Counted from the stretch's first letter, positions 52,064-64,000 are shown. The stretch is DNA of 64,000 nt from Trema orientale (GCA_002914845.1 JXTC01000684.1:10534-74533), one strand, 5' to 3'. Program-made: numbers and translations. The notes: a model not told the origin generated them from the letters alone.

Positions 52064-53200
52064 NTTTGTTGTTTATTCTGTTTCCTTATTTTTAGGGGCT
52101 GGTTATCTCTTTATATACTGAGCCCCTCATTGTATCGAATAATAAGTTGAATGAATAAAATTCCTTTCCTAAGGAGTGTTATTTTTTCCTTCCAGTTTCT
52201 CTGCATATGGTATCAGAGCAGAGATATTTTCGTAAATGGAAAATGCCTGATTCACACAAAAAGGCTCTTACTGGGTTAAGCAAGGACGGTATGAAAGAGG
52301 TTTCTACTGAATCCTCTTCGTCTTCGCTTACAATTAGCCTCACTGCTTCTTTTGATTATTCCTCTCTCCAAATTACTTCTTATAAACTCAATGGTAAGAA
52401 TTTCTTCCAATGGTCTCACTCGATTCAGATGGTTATTCGTGGCAAAGGCAAAATCTGGTATCTAGATGAAAATGTGAAGAAACCTAATCCAGCAGAGTAT
52501 CCAGAAGATCTTTCTTACTCTGCTTAGGATACAAATAATGTTTTGGTAATGGCATGGCTGATTAATTCTATGGAGGAGTGCATCGGATCACTTTACTTGG
52601 TGCATAATACAGCCAAAGCTATTTGGGACAAAGTCAGGTTGGCTTATTCTAATTTAGAAAACTCAATACAATTGTGTGAGCTTAGAAATCATACTAGAGA
52701 TCTCAAACAGGGTACCATGGATGTCCATGATTACTATATAGCTCTTCCAAAGATTTGGCAAGAGTTAGATATTTTTGAACCAAGTGATTGGTGCAGAAAT
52801 TGTGCTGGAAAATATATCAGGTTGGTAGAAAAGCGGCGTACCTAAGATTTCCTTGCTGGACTTGACAAAGATCTTGATGAAGTTCAGGGTAGAATACTTA
52901 GAATCCGTCCCTCACCACAAATAGAAGAAGTATTCATTGAAGTCTGTTGAGAAGAGTGTCGGTGGAAGAATATGCTTGGAGATTCCAAGAATACAACCTC
53001 AACAGAGATCTCAGCTCTTGTTGCCAGAAGTCGAGACTTACAGGAAGAAAATTCTAGCGAGCCTATGCATGCTAAAAAGGGCAATATTTGGTGTGACTTT
53101 TGCCAAATAACTAATCATACATTGGAGAATTGTTGGAAACTACATGGACGATCAACCAACCGAGATAATTCTAGACAACCTGGAAATTTCAAGAAGGATA
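50910..53200 (+). pseudogene. gag regions of copia-2 (present twice), broken
   Basis: Both copies encode the copia gag N-terminus (LQITSYKLNGKNFFQWSHS), the core (CELRNHTRDLKQGTMDVHDY, YDFLTGLDKDLDEV) and a CCHC-type knuckle (WCDFCQITNHTLENCWKLHG). Fossil. Confidence 0.85.
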
Positions 53201-53390
53201 CTCGTGCATACCAAGCTACAACAGAGACTCAAGAGCCAAAAAACAATGATCTTTCTAGTGGTATTAACCTCAACAAGGAGCAACTTGAGCATCTGTACAA
53301 ACTGCTCGTCCCAGAAAAACTGATCAGCAACTCTTTAATGGCTCAAAAAGGTAATTTTTTGTCAGCTCTCATTTGCACAAAAAAAGAGTC
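52065..53390 (+). repeat. 1.33-kb duplicated LTR-gag segment of copia-2, copy 2
   Basis: The second copy, starting directly after the N in the middle of the LTR. It runs on into the protease region. The abrupt mid-LTR start and modest divergence suggest two haplotypes or two element copies stitched together. Confidence 0.9.
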
Positions 53391-54560
53391 CTGGATTATT
53401 GACTCTGGAGCATCAGATTATATGACAAGTTACGTCCACTTATTGTCCTGATGTACCCCTAGCTCTGGTCAACCAAAAGTTAAAATTACATATGGGTTTT
53501 TATCTTCAATAGCATGGATTAGAACTATCAAGATTAATTCTACCCTTGTTCTCAAACCTATTTTATATGTTCCAACTTTATCTTGCAACTTGCTATTAGT
53601 AAGTAAGATTTCTAAAGATTGTGATTATAAGATAGTGTTCTCACAAGATAAGTGTGAATTTCAGGATCAGAGTTCTGACAAGAAGATTGGCAATGCTAAA
53701 GAGGATGGGAGACTATACAACTTTGATAAGGATGCTGATGGGACCAAACAAGCTCATACCGTTAGTTGGGATTCACCTTCTCTCACTCAGAAAGATCAAG
53801 TAATGTTGTGGCATTTTAGGTTTGGACGTCCTAGTTTTCCTTATTTGAAGAATCTATTTCCTCCGTTGTTTATGGACAGAGATGTGTTTCAGTGTAAAGT
53901 GTATCAACTTGCAAAACATCAAAGAGCCGTATTTAAGTCTAAATCTTATAGAGCTTCTAAGCCTTTTTCTATTGTGCATAGTGATATTTGGGAACCATCA
54001 TGATCACAAAATCTTTACTCTAAACATTGGTTTATAACTTTAATTGATGATCATACTCGTGTGTGTTGCCTTTACTTATTAAAAGATAAATCTGATGCAG
54101 AGCAGACCTTCAAAAGCTTCCATAATATGGTTAGAACTCAATTCTCTACCAATATTCAAACTCTACACACAGACAATGGTAAAGAATAGTTCAACCAAAT
54201 CTTAGGAAGTTATTTAGTCAAAATGGAATCATCCATCAAAATACTTGCATTAGCACACCACAACAAAATGGTATTGCTGAAAGGAAAAATCGACACCTCT
54301 TAAAAGTTGCTCGATCTATCATGTTCACTACCAACACACCTAAATATTTCTAGGGAGATGCCATTCTTACAGCTTACTATCTTATTAATAGGATGCCTAT
54401 CAATGTTCTTCACTCTCAAACTCCTCTTAGTGTCTTCTCCAAATGTTTCCCAGAAAACTGAATTGGGTCAAATCTACCTCTAAAAGTCTTTGAATGTACT
54501 GCTTTTGTCCACAATCATGACATCAATTGCAATAAACTTGATCCCAAAGCTCTTAAATGT
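53380..54560 (+). pseudogene. protease and integrase region of copia-2, broken
   Basis: Protease block WIIDSGASDYMT near 53393, GAG pre-integrase WHFRFGRPSF near 53810, and integrase blocks (IVHSDIWEPS, TPQQNGIAERKNRH) to about 54300. A proline- and serine-rich linker lies at 54850-54975. Fossil. Confidence 0.85.
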
Positions 54561-55189
54561 ATTTTTTTGGGGTATGAGGCAAACCAAAAAGGATATAAAT
54601 GTTATTATCTAGAGAATAAAAAAAAAATTTATCGAGCAGAGCAGGCTGAAAAGTTTTGGGGTATAGGGCAAACCAAAAAGAATATAAATGTTATTGTCCA
54701 GAGAATAAAAAAAATTGTCTCCATGGATGTTACATTTTTTGAGAATACCCCAGTTTTCCCAAAAAATTCCCTTGAGGGGGAGAATAATTGTAAAGGTACT
54801 TTTTGGCATCTTTCTTCAAATACTATTCCTACATTGCCTATTGTCTAATCCTTCATCACCACTATCATCAACTTGGAGTTCATCTCCACCTTCTCCATCT
54901 TCACCACTCTCGACCTTGAGTCCATCTCCTCCTTCTCCATCACCACCACTATCAATTCCTCAACAACAATTCTAACAACAAACACCTTAGCTACGTGTTT
55001 ACTCTCATTGGAAAATCAGCAAAGAGTGGACGTCCATCTACCTCTTGCAACTTGTCATGAATCTAACTCAGACTCAGGTAATTCCTCATACTTTTTACCA
55101 TTGGTTAATACTGATGATTTATCTATTGCTTTAAGGAAAGGTGTCTAATCTTGTACACAACATCCTATAGCTCAAGTTGTCAGATATGA

Positions 55190-55366
55190 TCACTTGTCTT
55201 CTTCTATGAAAGCCTTGGTATCCAATCCAGAAGAGGTTAAGATTCCCAAGATAATTGAAGAAGCTCTCTGGAAGAAAGAATGGAAAACTGCTATGGAAGA
55301 AGAAATGAAGGCCTTGATGAAAAACCAGACTTGGGAAGTTGTGCCTAAACCCAAAAATGTTATTGT
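55190..55366 (+). pseudogene. start of the RT region of copia-2
   Basis: EEALWKKEWKTAMEEEMKAL followed by MKNQTWEVVPKP is the conserved entry of the copia RT domain (RVT_2). It stops at the assembly gap. Confidence 0.85.
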
Positions 55367-55374
55367 NNNNNNNN
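55367..55374. other. Assembly gap (8 N)
   Basis: Eight N separate copia-2 from the following SIRE-type element. The rest of copia-2 RT, RNase H and 3' LTR are missing, so the true gap size is unknown. Confidence 0.95.
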
Positions 55375-55461
55375 AGGTTTATAAGCAGAATTATGATCAT
55401 ATTTCGTCCATTATGGTACACATTACTTTCTTATTAAATTAATGTAATTAATCTGATGAGT

Positions 55462-56379
55462 TGTCAGGATTTTCTAATGAAATCTATTGCAACAGATTTC
55501 ACTATTTATGGAAAATTTTCTTATTTGATTTTGATTTACTCTAATTAATTGTGAAATCAATCCTTGCCTTTAAGGAAAGTTTTTGCAGATAAATAAGAGT
55601 GATTTTAGCTGATAAAGAAGAGCCAAAATCGTGGAGAACTTCTCTCAATGCACCTGGACACTTTTCGTGGACAATTCATGAAAGCTATTGCAACAGATTT
55701 CTGACTGTCCAAATAAGGAATGACAATAGATTTTGTAGCAAATCATTCCTTTCTTATTTTCAGCCTATTCACACTAAGAGAGCACAAAGTTGGGGCTAAA
55801 AATTCATCTATAAAAGCTCACCAAGTCTAAGGGATTTATATGTACTTCACTTGAGAGAAAATACTCTTTGTGAGAGCTTTTGTATAAGGCATAGAGTTTA
55901 TTCTATTGCCATTGTGAGACTTAGAGAGCTTTAGAGTTTTCTAGGTTTCTTTGTTGAGTGCCTTTGTTCTTCAGGAGGAAGAATATTTCGTCTTCTGAAG
56001 GAGACAGATCCGGACTAGTGAAGGGAGTTCACGTGTGAAGAATCAACAAGACGAAGGGAGCTCGCTAAACAAGATTGGTGGAGTTGTTACAATACATTGG
56101 GACAATTGAAAAGAGAGAATCTTTTATTGCATTAGTCAATTGGTATTTGTAATCTTGATACTTTACTAATTTATTTAATTTCTAGGCGTGGCCCCGTCGA
56201 GTAGGAGAGGTCTGAACCACATTAAAAATATCTTGTGTTCATTCTTTATTTTCTTGTTCTTATTGCACATATGCATTCGTCGTTGCAATAACTTTTCATA
56301 CACGTATTACAACATAATTAATTAATTATTAATTAATCAGTTAATTAATTATTTGGTAATACTGAAAATAGATCTTTCA
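55462..56379 (+). repeat. 5' LTR of the SIRE-type element
   Basis: Probable start TGTCAGGATTTTCTAATG and end GATCTTTCA, two bases before the primer-binding site. A TATAAAAGC box near 55810 fits an LTR promoter. The left boundary is inferred without a second LTR. Confidence 0.65.
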
Positions 56380-56381
56380 TT

Positions 56382-56393
56382 TGGTATCAGAGC
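56382..56393 (+). promoter_or_regulatory. Primer-binding site of the SIRE-type element
   Basis: TGGTATCAGAGC, complementary to initiator tRNA-Met. Confidence 0.88.
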
Positions 56394-56459
56394 AGAGTCA
56401 CTTAAATATTAGTGAGATTTTGGGATTTCTGATCTGTTTTATTAGTACGTCTTTTTTAA

Positions 56460-58245
56460 ATGAAGAAGGTTCAATATCTCATCCACCATTATTAGATGGG
56501 TCCAACTATCCATACTCGAAGTCCAAGATGAGGGCGTTTATTCGAGCTTTGGATATTAAAGCATGGAGATCGATTCTTACTAGATGGTCACATCCTATTA
56601 TCAAAGCTGATGATGGAACCATTTCATTGAAGCTAGAAATTGATTGGTCTCCTCAGGATGATCTGTTGGCCAGTTACAACACTAAGGCTTTACATGTCAT
56701 TTTGAATGGATGTAATGTAGAGCAAATTAAGCTGATCTTCTCATGTGAAACTACAAAAAAGGCATGGGAAATATTTTAAACAAACTTTGAAGGATCAGGT
56801 GATGTTAAGCGTAATAAACTCACTTCTCTCACTACTAGATTTGAGGAATTATGTATGGAAGAAAATGAAACTTTGTTTGGATATTATACTAAACTGTGCG
56901 ATATTGCTAACGAATCTTTTACTCTTGGTAAAAAGATCGCTGAATCTATAATAGTTAGAAAGATTGTCAGGTCTCTTCCAGATCGATTTTAGCCAAAGAT
57001 CATTGCAATAGAAGAAAGTAAAAATCTAGATATAATGAAGGTGGATGATTTGATGAGTTCCCTACGGGCTTTTGAAATGAATTTGAAAAGCAGGAGAAAG
57101 AAGAAATCAATTGCTTTCAAGACAACACAAGAAAGTGTGGAACCCTCAAATGAGGAAAATGATGATGATGAACTTGCCCTACTCACAAAAAATTTCAAGA
57201 AATTTCTGAAAAATATAGGTAAAAGTTCAAAAACTAATTCCTCTTCCACCAAAAATGCGAAAGGAAAGACTTCTTCCAAATTTGTTGATTCTTCAAATAA
57301 AAAGGGTATTCAATGCAAGGAATGTGAGGGATATGAGCATATTCAATCAGAGTGTGCCAACACCCTGAAAAGGAAATCAAAAGCCATGACCACTGCCTGG
57401 AGTGATGAAGAATCTAATGGGAGTAAAAAAGAAGATATGGTGAGTAATGATGCTCTCACTACCTCCTTGTTTTATGACTCACAATTTGTGTTGCAGAAAG
57501 ATACAGATTCTGTTGCAACAGAAGCGGTCTGTTATAGCACATCTGTTACTGAAGATGATGTCGCAATAGAATCCGTGAAATCAGATGATGTTACAACTGA
57601 AGTCGATTCAGATGGTGATGAATCAGAACCTGATGAGGATTCAATTCGAGTGGCATATCAAAAAATGTACACTTAATGGTTAAAGGTATGTGCTGATAAT
57701 CGCCTTCTGGTAAGTAATAATACTGCACTTATGAAATCCAAAGAAGAATATAAAATAAATTGCAAAGTTTGAATTCTATTATTTTTGAAAAAGATAGAAA
57801 ACTGAAAGAATTATCTGTTGAACTTGAAAGAACTGAAAAAGGAGTGAAAATGTTGAGTTTAGGAACTGGAAAGTTAGATCACAGTCTGACAACTAGAAAA
57901 ACCACTGGAGACAATAGTGGATTGGGCTTCAAAGGTATAAGATCTAACTCTGAAACAGTATTTGTAAAACTAATTGCATCTGTTGCAACAACTTCACAGT
58001 CTGTTGCAACTACTTCACGGTCTATTGCAACAACTAGTAAGGCCGCTGTTCATTTAATTCCGAGAGATAAGACCCATAAGTTTGTCCCTATTTACCACTT
58101 TTGTAGGGTTAAAGGTCACATCCGACCAAGGTGTTTTACAATGATGAGTTTTTTTGAGAATAATTATTTGAACAAATCATTTGTTTATCCATCTCAAAGA
58201 AAAACACCCAGGCCTAAAATTAATTTGCAAACAAGTTCTAAATAA
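56460..58245 (+). pseudogene. gag region of the SIRE-type element, broken
   Basis: It opens with LLDGSNYPYSKSKMRAFIRA (DUF4219-type start) and continues with UBN2-type sequence. Then come a lysine-rich stretch near 57080, an acidic linker, a CCHC-like knuckle (CKECEGYEHIQSECAN) near 57310, and a long acidic tail with repeated VATT/VATTS phrases near 57980-58040. Fossil. Confidence 0.8.
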
Positions 58246-58299
58246 GTATGAGTAAAGAAATCTGATGTTAAATGTTTAAGAACGTGTGCTACTAACTCA

Positions 58300-61200
58300 T
58301 AGTACTTTGATAGTGGCTGTTCTAGACATATAACAGGTAATCAAGACATTTTGATAAGTTACAAATCTGTGACAAGTGGAGAAGTCACTTTTGGAGATGG
58401 AGTCAAGGGAAAAGTTCTTGGTAAAAGAACTTTAAACGTTGATGGGATGCCAAGATTTAAAAATGTGCTTCATGTAGATGGACTTAAAGCTAATTTGATT
58501 AGCATAAGTCAAATTTGTGATCGCAATCTTTTTGTCAATTTTACTCGTGATGAATGTTTGGTTTTGAATCATAATAGAAATTGTGTTTCGAAAGGTTATA
58601 GATCTATTGACAACTGTTATACTTTGGTTCAATCAGAAATATGTCATAATGTTACTAATAATAACACTGATTTACGGCATAAAAAACTTGGGTACTTAAA
58701 CTTTAAAACTTTAAAAAGAATTACAAGTGCAAGTATTGTTCGTGGTTTGCCAAAACTTGAGAGTCAGTCACCTGGTGTGTGTGGACCATGCCAACATGGA
58801 AAATAGTTGAAGTCAACACACAAAGTGATCCAAAGCATCACAACATCAAAGGTCTTAGAACTGTTACACATGGATCTGATGGGTCCAGTGCAAGTCGAAA
58901 GTATTGCAGGTAAACGTTATATTTTTGTGTGTGTGGATAATTTTTCCAGATTTACTTGGGTTGATTTCTTGAAAGAAAATCACACTTTTGATACTTTTAA
59001 AAATTTGTGTGTAAAACTCAAGGTTGAAAAGAATTGCAATATCGGGAAAATAATTCGAATTCGAAGTAACCATGGAAAAGAATTTGAAAACATTATTTTT
59101 GCTGATTTTTGTAAATTTCATGGGATTGCACATGAATTTTCTACTCCTAAAACACCAATGGTGTCGTAGAGAGAAAGAACCGTACCTTGCAGGAAATGGC
59201 CAAAGTCATGTTAAACAGTAAGAAACTGTCCAAAAGACTGTGGGTTGAAGTGATAAACATGGCATGTTACACAATTAATCATGTCTATCTTCGGCCAAGT
59301 ATGAAAAAGACTCCCTATGAGATTTGGAAAGGTAAGAAACCTAACCTTGGTCATTTTTATGTTTTTGGATGTGCATGTTACGTCTTGAATTATAGGGAGC
59401 ATCTTGGCAAATTTGATTCTAAGAGTGACACTGGGGTTTTTCTCGGCTATTCTAATAATAGTAGAGCTTATCGTGTGTACAACATGAGAACTTAAATTGT
59501 TATGGAATCGACCAATGTTATTATCGATGATTTCAAAAATTTTGCAAAATTCTCGAAGGAGATGAAAATTGACAGCTTTACTGATGAAGCTGTACGGAGA
59601 GCTGATCAGACTGTTGCAAAAATACCCGATCCTATTGCAACATCAGCTCCTAATGTTGTAACAAATTCTTTGCAGGAACAAGCAGGAACATCAGATCCGA
59701 ATGCTTCTTCTGATATCTTAACTGATCCAATTCAAAAAGAACCATCAACAAGAGTCAAGAAAAATATCTGACAGATCTTATCATAGGTAATGTTGATGAT
59801 AGCATAGTTACAAGAAGGAAGAGATATGTGAATTTTGTGTAGCATGTGTGTTTTACTTCCTTGATTGAACCAAAGAATACTAAGGAAGCTTTGTTGGATG
59901 AATTTTGGGTGAAAGCTATATAAGAAGAACTTGAACAGTTTTCTTGAAATGATGTATGGACACTTGTGCATAGACCTAATCACACAAATGTAATTGGTAC
60001 CAAATAGATTTTTAAAAATAAAACTGATGAATTTGGTAACATCATAAGAAACAAGGCTAGGTTAGTAGCACAAGAGTACACACAAATCGAGGGAATTGAA
60101 TTCAAAAAAACTTTCGCACCTGTTGCTAGGTTAGAGTCAATCAGGTTGTTACTTACAATAGCTTGTGTGATAGGCCTCAAATTGTTTCAAACGGATGTTA
60201 AATCTGCCTTTTTGAATGGTTTTTTGAAAGAAGAAGCTTATGTTGAACAACCAAAGGGATTTGAAGATCCACATTTGCATAGTCACGTTTTCAAATTGAA
60301 AAAGGCATTGTATAGTTTGAAACAAGCTCCAAGAGCTTGGTATGAAATATTGACAAATTTTTTGGTTGAAAAAGGTTACAAAAGGAGAAAGGTTGATAAA
60401 ACACTTTTCATCAGACAGTTTAATTCTAGGATAATCATTGCTCAAATCTATATTGATGATATAGTGTTTAGCTCAACTTCTGACTCTAAAGTACATGAAT
60501 TTGTTGAACAAATGCAAAAAGAATTAGAGATGAGCATGGTTGGAGAGCTCACTTATTTTTTAAGTTTGCAGGTCAAACAACTTGAGGATGGAATTTTCAT
60601 TTCTCAAGCCAAGTATGCCAAAAACCTTGTGTGCAAATTTGGGCTGGAAAAAGCCAAACATTTTCGAACCCCCATGAGCACAACACTGAAATTGACAACA
60701 GATAAAGGTAGGGTAAGTGTTGATCCAATATTGTACAGGAGCATCATAGGTAGTCTTCTTTACCTTACTGCTAGCAGGCCTGACATATGTTACAGTATTG
60801 GTGTTTGTGCAAGATACTAGAGTAGTCCTAAGGAATCTCATATCACTGCTGTTAAAAGAATCATTTGATATGTGAGTAGAACTTCTGATTATGAGATTTG
60901 GTATTCTAAGGATACAAACATAAATCTTGCAGGATATAGTGATGCGAATTGGGTAGGCAATGCAGATAACAGGAAGAGCACCAGTGGTAGTTGTTTTTAC
61001 CTTGGAAACAACTTGATTTCTTAGCATAGCAAGAAATAGAATTCAATTTTCCTATCCACTGCTGAGGCTGAATACATTGCTGTTCGAAGTTGTTGTACAC
61101 AACTTATCTGGATGAAATAGATGCTTGCTGACTATGGCTTTGATTTAGATGTTATGACTGTGTTTTGTGATAATACAAGTGCCATTAATATCTCAAAAAA

Positions 61201-61391
61201 ATCCAGTACAACATTCTAGGACAAAACATATAGACATTCGACATCATTTCATAAGGGAACTGGTTGAGAATAAAACAATCACATTGGAATATGTTGAAAC
61301 AGACAAACAAATTGCAGATATTTTCACCAAAGCCCTTGATTTTATAAAATTTGATTTCTTAGGGCAAGCGTTGGAATTTTGTTCTGTTTAA
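58300..61391 (+). pseudogene. pol region of the SIRE-type element, broken
   Basis: Order: protease and GAG pre-integrase (LHVDGLKANLISISQIC, GVCGPCQHGK) to 58806; integrase (LLHMDLMGPVQVESIAGKRY, FSTPKTP) to about 59500; a linker; RT (QTDVKSAFLNG, LYSLKQAPRAWYE, QIYIDDIVF) 60000-60830; RNase H (GYSDANWVGN, VETDKQIADIFTKAL) to 61391. Copia order and SIRE-like wording. Fossil. Confidence 0.88.
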
Positions 61392-62591
61392 AGTTTTTTG
61401 TTGTGTATTTTCTTCAGCTTCAGTCAAAAATAATCTTTGTGAACTTACAAGTATCAGTGGTGATACAAAGATTTTAAAGAAAGAAACTGTTTTCTTGTTT
61501 TTGTTATAAGACTAGATTGTTTAATTATCTTAAATTGTTGATCTTTTAACATTAAAATCTTCGAGTTTTTGAGTCTTGATGATTATTCTGGATTGATATT
61601 CAACTGACCAACTCTAATATTTGTTTTCTTGAAATCTAGCTTTGTTAACATGCCTCATGATTAGAAAAAGCTACCTACCCTGATGTGTGGAGTCATCCTT
61701 GAGTAATTTGGGACTCTGTATCATTAATATGGAGAGAATAATCTACCAAGTGAAAAGGATTACCTCAGGACTAGAGTGAAAGCTACTAATCATAGGTATT
61801 TTTTTTTTTTTAAAAAAAGAGGCAGTGCGCAAATAGTTAAAAAAAAAAAGGTAAACTGCCTATTGTTTGTGAAAAAGCTAGAAATTATGTGAAAATTTAT
61901 TAAAAAAAAAGGTTAGTCAGTTGGTTTTTAATCCAGTTAGTTAGTTTATTCATAGGTATTTATTAAAAAAAAAGGGAGGCAGTGAGCAAATAATTTAAAA
62001 AAAAAGGTAAACTGCCTATTGTTTGTGAAAAAGCTAGAAACTGTGTGAAAGTTAAAAAAAAAAAAAAAGAGGTTAGTCAGTTGGTTTTTGATCCAGCTTA
62101 TTCATCTTGATTTCTTAAATAAAGGAGATTTATCTGTCAAAAGATTAACAATAATACCTTTAACATGATTTTTTCCTGAATTTCTGATTATTTAAATAAT
62201 ACCTTGAGTTTACAAAATTATTTTGGCTGAAATTGAATTTTTTTATGTGTGTGGTGTTTTTACTTTTTAATATAAAAAAAATATTAAAAAAAAGGGGGCT
62301 TTTTTTGGAAAGTTTCTGCTGAAACATTTTAGTTTGTTGCAACATATTTTTGTTTCCTTATTTATCTGCATTCAGTTATTCATTCTTATCACGAAATCAC
62401 TCAAATTGATTTACATTTTTAATTTCCTGATTTGGTGGAAATTTTAGTCTTTAAATGTTATTGGGTGATTTGTTTAACCTAATCTCTCTCATAATCTCTC
62501 CACCATTTGCTTACTCTGCCATTTCCTTTACTTCCGCTGCGTTTCTTTTTTTTTTGTTTTTGTGTTTTACATAGCAAGCTTCATCACAACA
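61392..62591. other. Spacer between pol and the extra ORF
   Basis: Non-coding, rich in A-runs. It holds the tandem pair at 61795-62096. Its end (ATTTCCTTTACTTCCGCTGC, then T-runs) is the leader of the extra ORF. Confidence 0.6.
61795..62096 (+). repeat. Two tandem repeats of about 155-160 bp in the SIRE spacer
   Basis: Both carry AGGCAGTG-GCAAATA, GGTAAACTGCCTATTGTTTG, TGAAAAAGCTAGAAA, and GGTTAGTCAGTTGGTTTTT plus ATCCAG, in the same order, with A-runs of different length. They are long repeats behind pol, as often seen in this lineage. Confidence 0.85.
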
Positions 62592-64000
62592 ATGGTAAAA
62601 ACCAGAGGTGCTGTAACCCCTAAGAAGAAACATGCGTCCCCATCTGCCATGAAGGCCACTCCGATGAAGAAGAAGTCGAACCCACCTAGTTCGACATTCA
62701 GGTTGGCCGGAAAAATGCAAGCAGAGGCTTCAAAGCCTCCTTCTCCGCCACCTGTATTGGTGGTGCCATTTGTTGAGCCCGAGCCAGAGGTTGAAGCGGC
62801 TCCAATCCTAGAAGCAGAGTCGTTAGTCCCTAAGACCTCACAAGCCGAAACCGATGATGTCGAGGCTTCTAAAAAAACGGCCACCGGTGTTGAAGAAGAA
62901 GGCGGTGAATTCGGTCAATCCGAGTCTGATGAGCCACCTCAGACTCCTATTGCAACAAAAGCTGTTGAAACCCCAAAGACTGTGTCCTCGAAATTGAAAG
63001 GTCATAAACCTGTTATGACCCCAACTCTAGCAGTTTTGCCATCTGTTGCAACGAAATCCCCAAAAGAAAAGGTTGCTGTAACAAAACCCTTTGCAACAAA
63101 AGATGCTGCCTCTGAATCCTCCATACCAAAAGATGTTGTAACAATAAAAAAGGCAGATCCTACTCCTGTTGCAACAAAAGGCAAGAAAATAGCTAAATCT
63201 TCGGGTTCCAAATCGAAGAAGTTACAACAGTCTGTTGCAATATCTCCTGAATCAATTTCTGCTACCTCTGAGAAAGAAATCACTGCTCCTCCAACTGTTG
63301 CACCAAGTCCAAAGAACAGTGCAACAACCTTAGAAACTGAAGAAGACCCGTGCATGATACCTGAAGAAGAACTTTCTGATATACCTGAGGAGAATATCCC
63401 TGAAGACCAGGATGAAGGAGATTCTCCAGAAGATGTTGCAATAGAAATAATAATCGGGTATAACATATCTCTTGCACACTCTTCTGTATTTTACACTGCT
63501 GAAAATAAAGAATACATGGACAAATATGAGAGAAGAGGATTTATCGATGAGAGGAACTTTAACTTGGATTCTTTTAAGCCACTAGGAATTGCCAAAGAAA
63601 GAACGTGGTTAAAAACTATTTTCAAAGTTGAGGGTTATGTTCCTAGAATCATACATGAGTTTTATTGCAATATTCGAGAGGAGATGGTTGACCCTGAGAG
63701 TTTATTTTATCAAAAAATCTTTCTTTGAGGGCATGTCTATGATTTCAATTATCAAGTTATAGTTGATTATCTTGATATACCTGTTGTTGCAACTAATGAG
63801 TATGTGAAAGAATATGAGATTGATAAGGTAGCTTCAGAACTTTTGGGAGATCTTATTGAATGGCCTTCTCATTCAAGTACTCTTAAGTCAACTGATTTAA
63901 CTTATAAGTACTCTGGCCTGCACAAGATGGCAATTCACAACTGGTGGCCAACAGCTCATCTTCCTACAGTGGCAAGGAACTTTGCCTGCTTTCTGCTTGA
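62592..64000 (+). pseudogene. Extra envelope-like ORF region of the SIRE-type element, broken, cut by the window edge
   Basis: It opens with MVKTRGAVTPKKKHA, a basic start usual for this ORF in SIRE-type elements. A long proline-, serine- and acid-rich region with recurring VATK/VTK phrases follows. From about 63450 it becomes an ordered domain (FYTAENKEYMDKYERRGF, GIAKERTWLKTIFK) like the 'putative plant transposon protein' domain. No signal peptide or convincing membrane segment was seen within the window, so an envelope role is not supported by this part. Confidence 0.65.

Larger units (their letters stand above)
50607..55366 (+). mobile_element. Ty1/copia LTR retrotransposon, broken (copia-2)
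   Basis: Parts seen in + orientation are a 5' LTR (50607-50878), a tRNA-iMet primer-binding site, gag, protease, GAG pre-integrase, integrase and the beginning of the RT domain, where a run of N cuts it off. Its LTR-gag part is present twice around a single N. It is related to copia-1 by gag and protease sequence. Broken, with about ten breaks besides the missing 3' end. No 3' LTR is available for dating. Confidence 0.9.
55462..64000 (+). mobile_element. SIRE/Maximus-type Ty1/copia element with extra ORF, broken, incomplete at the right edge
   Basis: More than 8.5 kb in + orientation: a 5' LTR of about 0.9 kb, tRNA-iMet site, long gag, protease, integrase, RT, RNase H, a 1.2-kb spacer with tandem repeats, and an extra ORF region that leaves the window. 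Large size, a long acidic gag with a single knuckle, and an envelope-like ORF behind pol are the known plan of the SIRE lineage. The element is broken, with about ten or more breaks. The 3' LTR lies outside, so it cannot be dated here. Confidence 0.85.

Noticed and set aside
62567-63466. Minus-strand frames of 105 and 154 codons opposite the extra ORF
   Set aside because: Mirror frames of a repetitive serine-, proline- and acid-rich coding region; low complexity and no start context.

Overview
The window is nuclear DNA of a dicot plant: AT-rich (the one GC-rich island is a gypsy element), introns of plant type, tRNA-iMet primer-binding sites in front of copia elements, and two intact-looking plant host genes. 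The species cannot be fixed from sequence alone. Single-N junctions and one 8-N gap show that it comes from a draft assembly.

Layout. 1-5410: a broken Ty1/copia element with a full 5' LTR and a cut-down 3' LTR, ending in an unexplained 58-codon minus-strand ORF (5401-5577). 5.6-8.66 kb: AT-rich DNA with MITEs and short repeats. 8.67-14.92 kb: the 3' half of a Ty3/gypsy element, Tat-like, with integrase, a 38-bp tandem array, a long antisense extra-ORF region with its own TATA-like box, and one LTR. 15-25 kb: MITEs, a 1.95-kb foldback element carrying a nested MITE, and a 2.4-kb LTR-like repeat. 25.04-28.82 kb: a class 2 non-symbiotic haemoglobin (phytoglobin) gene, 4 exons, 152 aa. 29-33.5 kb: MITEs and a decayed multi-exon gene of a plant transposon-associated type. 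33.67-34.85 kb: a 590-bp exact duplication around a single N, probably an assembly fault. 35.85-38.57 kb: a 2-oxoglutarate/Fe(II) dioxygenase gene, 4 exons, 381 aa, with MITEs of one family on both sides. 38.6-50.6 kb: a retroposed polyA segment, a second copy of the 2.4-kb LTR-like repeat interrupted by another LTR, and many MITEs. 50.6-55.37 kb: a second broken copia element whose LTR-gag part appears twice around an N. 55.46-64.0 kb: a third, large SIRE/Maximus-type copia element with gag, pol, spacer and an extra envelope-like ORF region running off the window.

The two host genes lie on the + strand about 7 kb apart and have no evident functional link. The rest is transposable-element sediment: at least eight short inverted-repeat families, several with target-site duplications readable by eye, and repeated nesting. 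I found no convincing new biological system. The observations most worth a second look are the antisense gene region of the Tat-like element, a 10-bp palindrome scattered through all parts of the SIRE-type element, the foldback elements, and two assembly junctions that would mislead any copy-number analysis.
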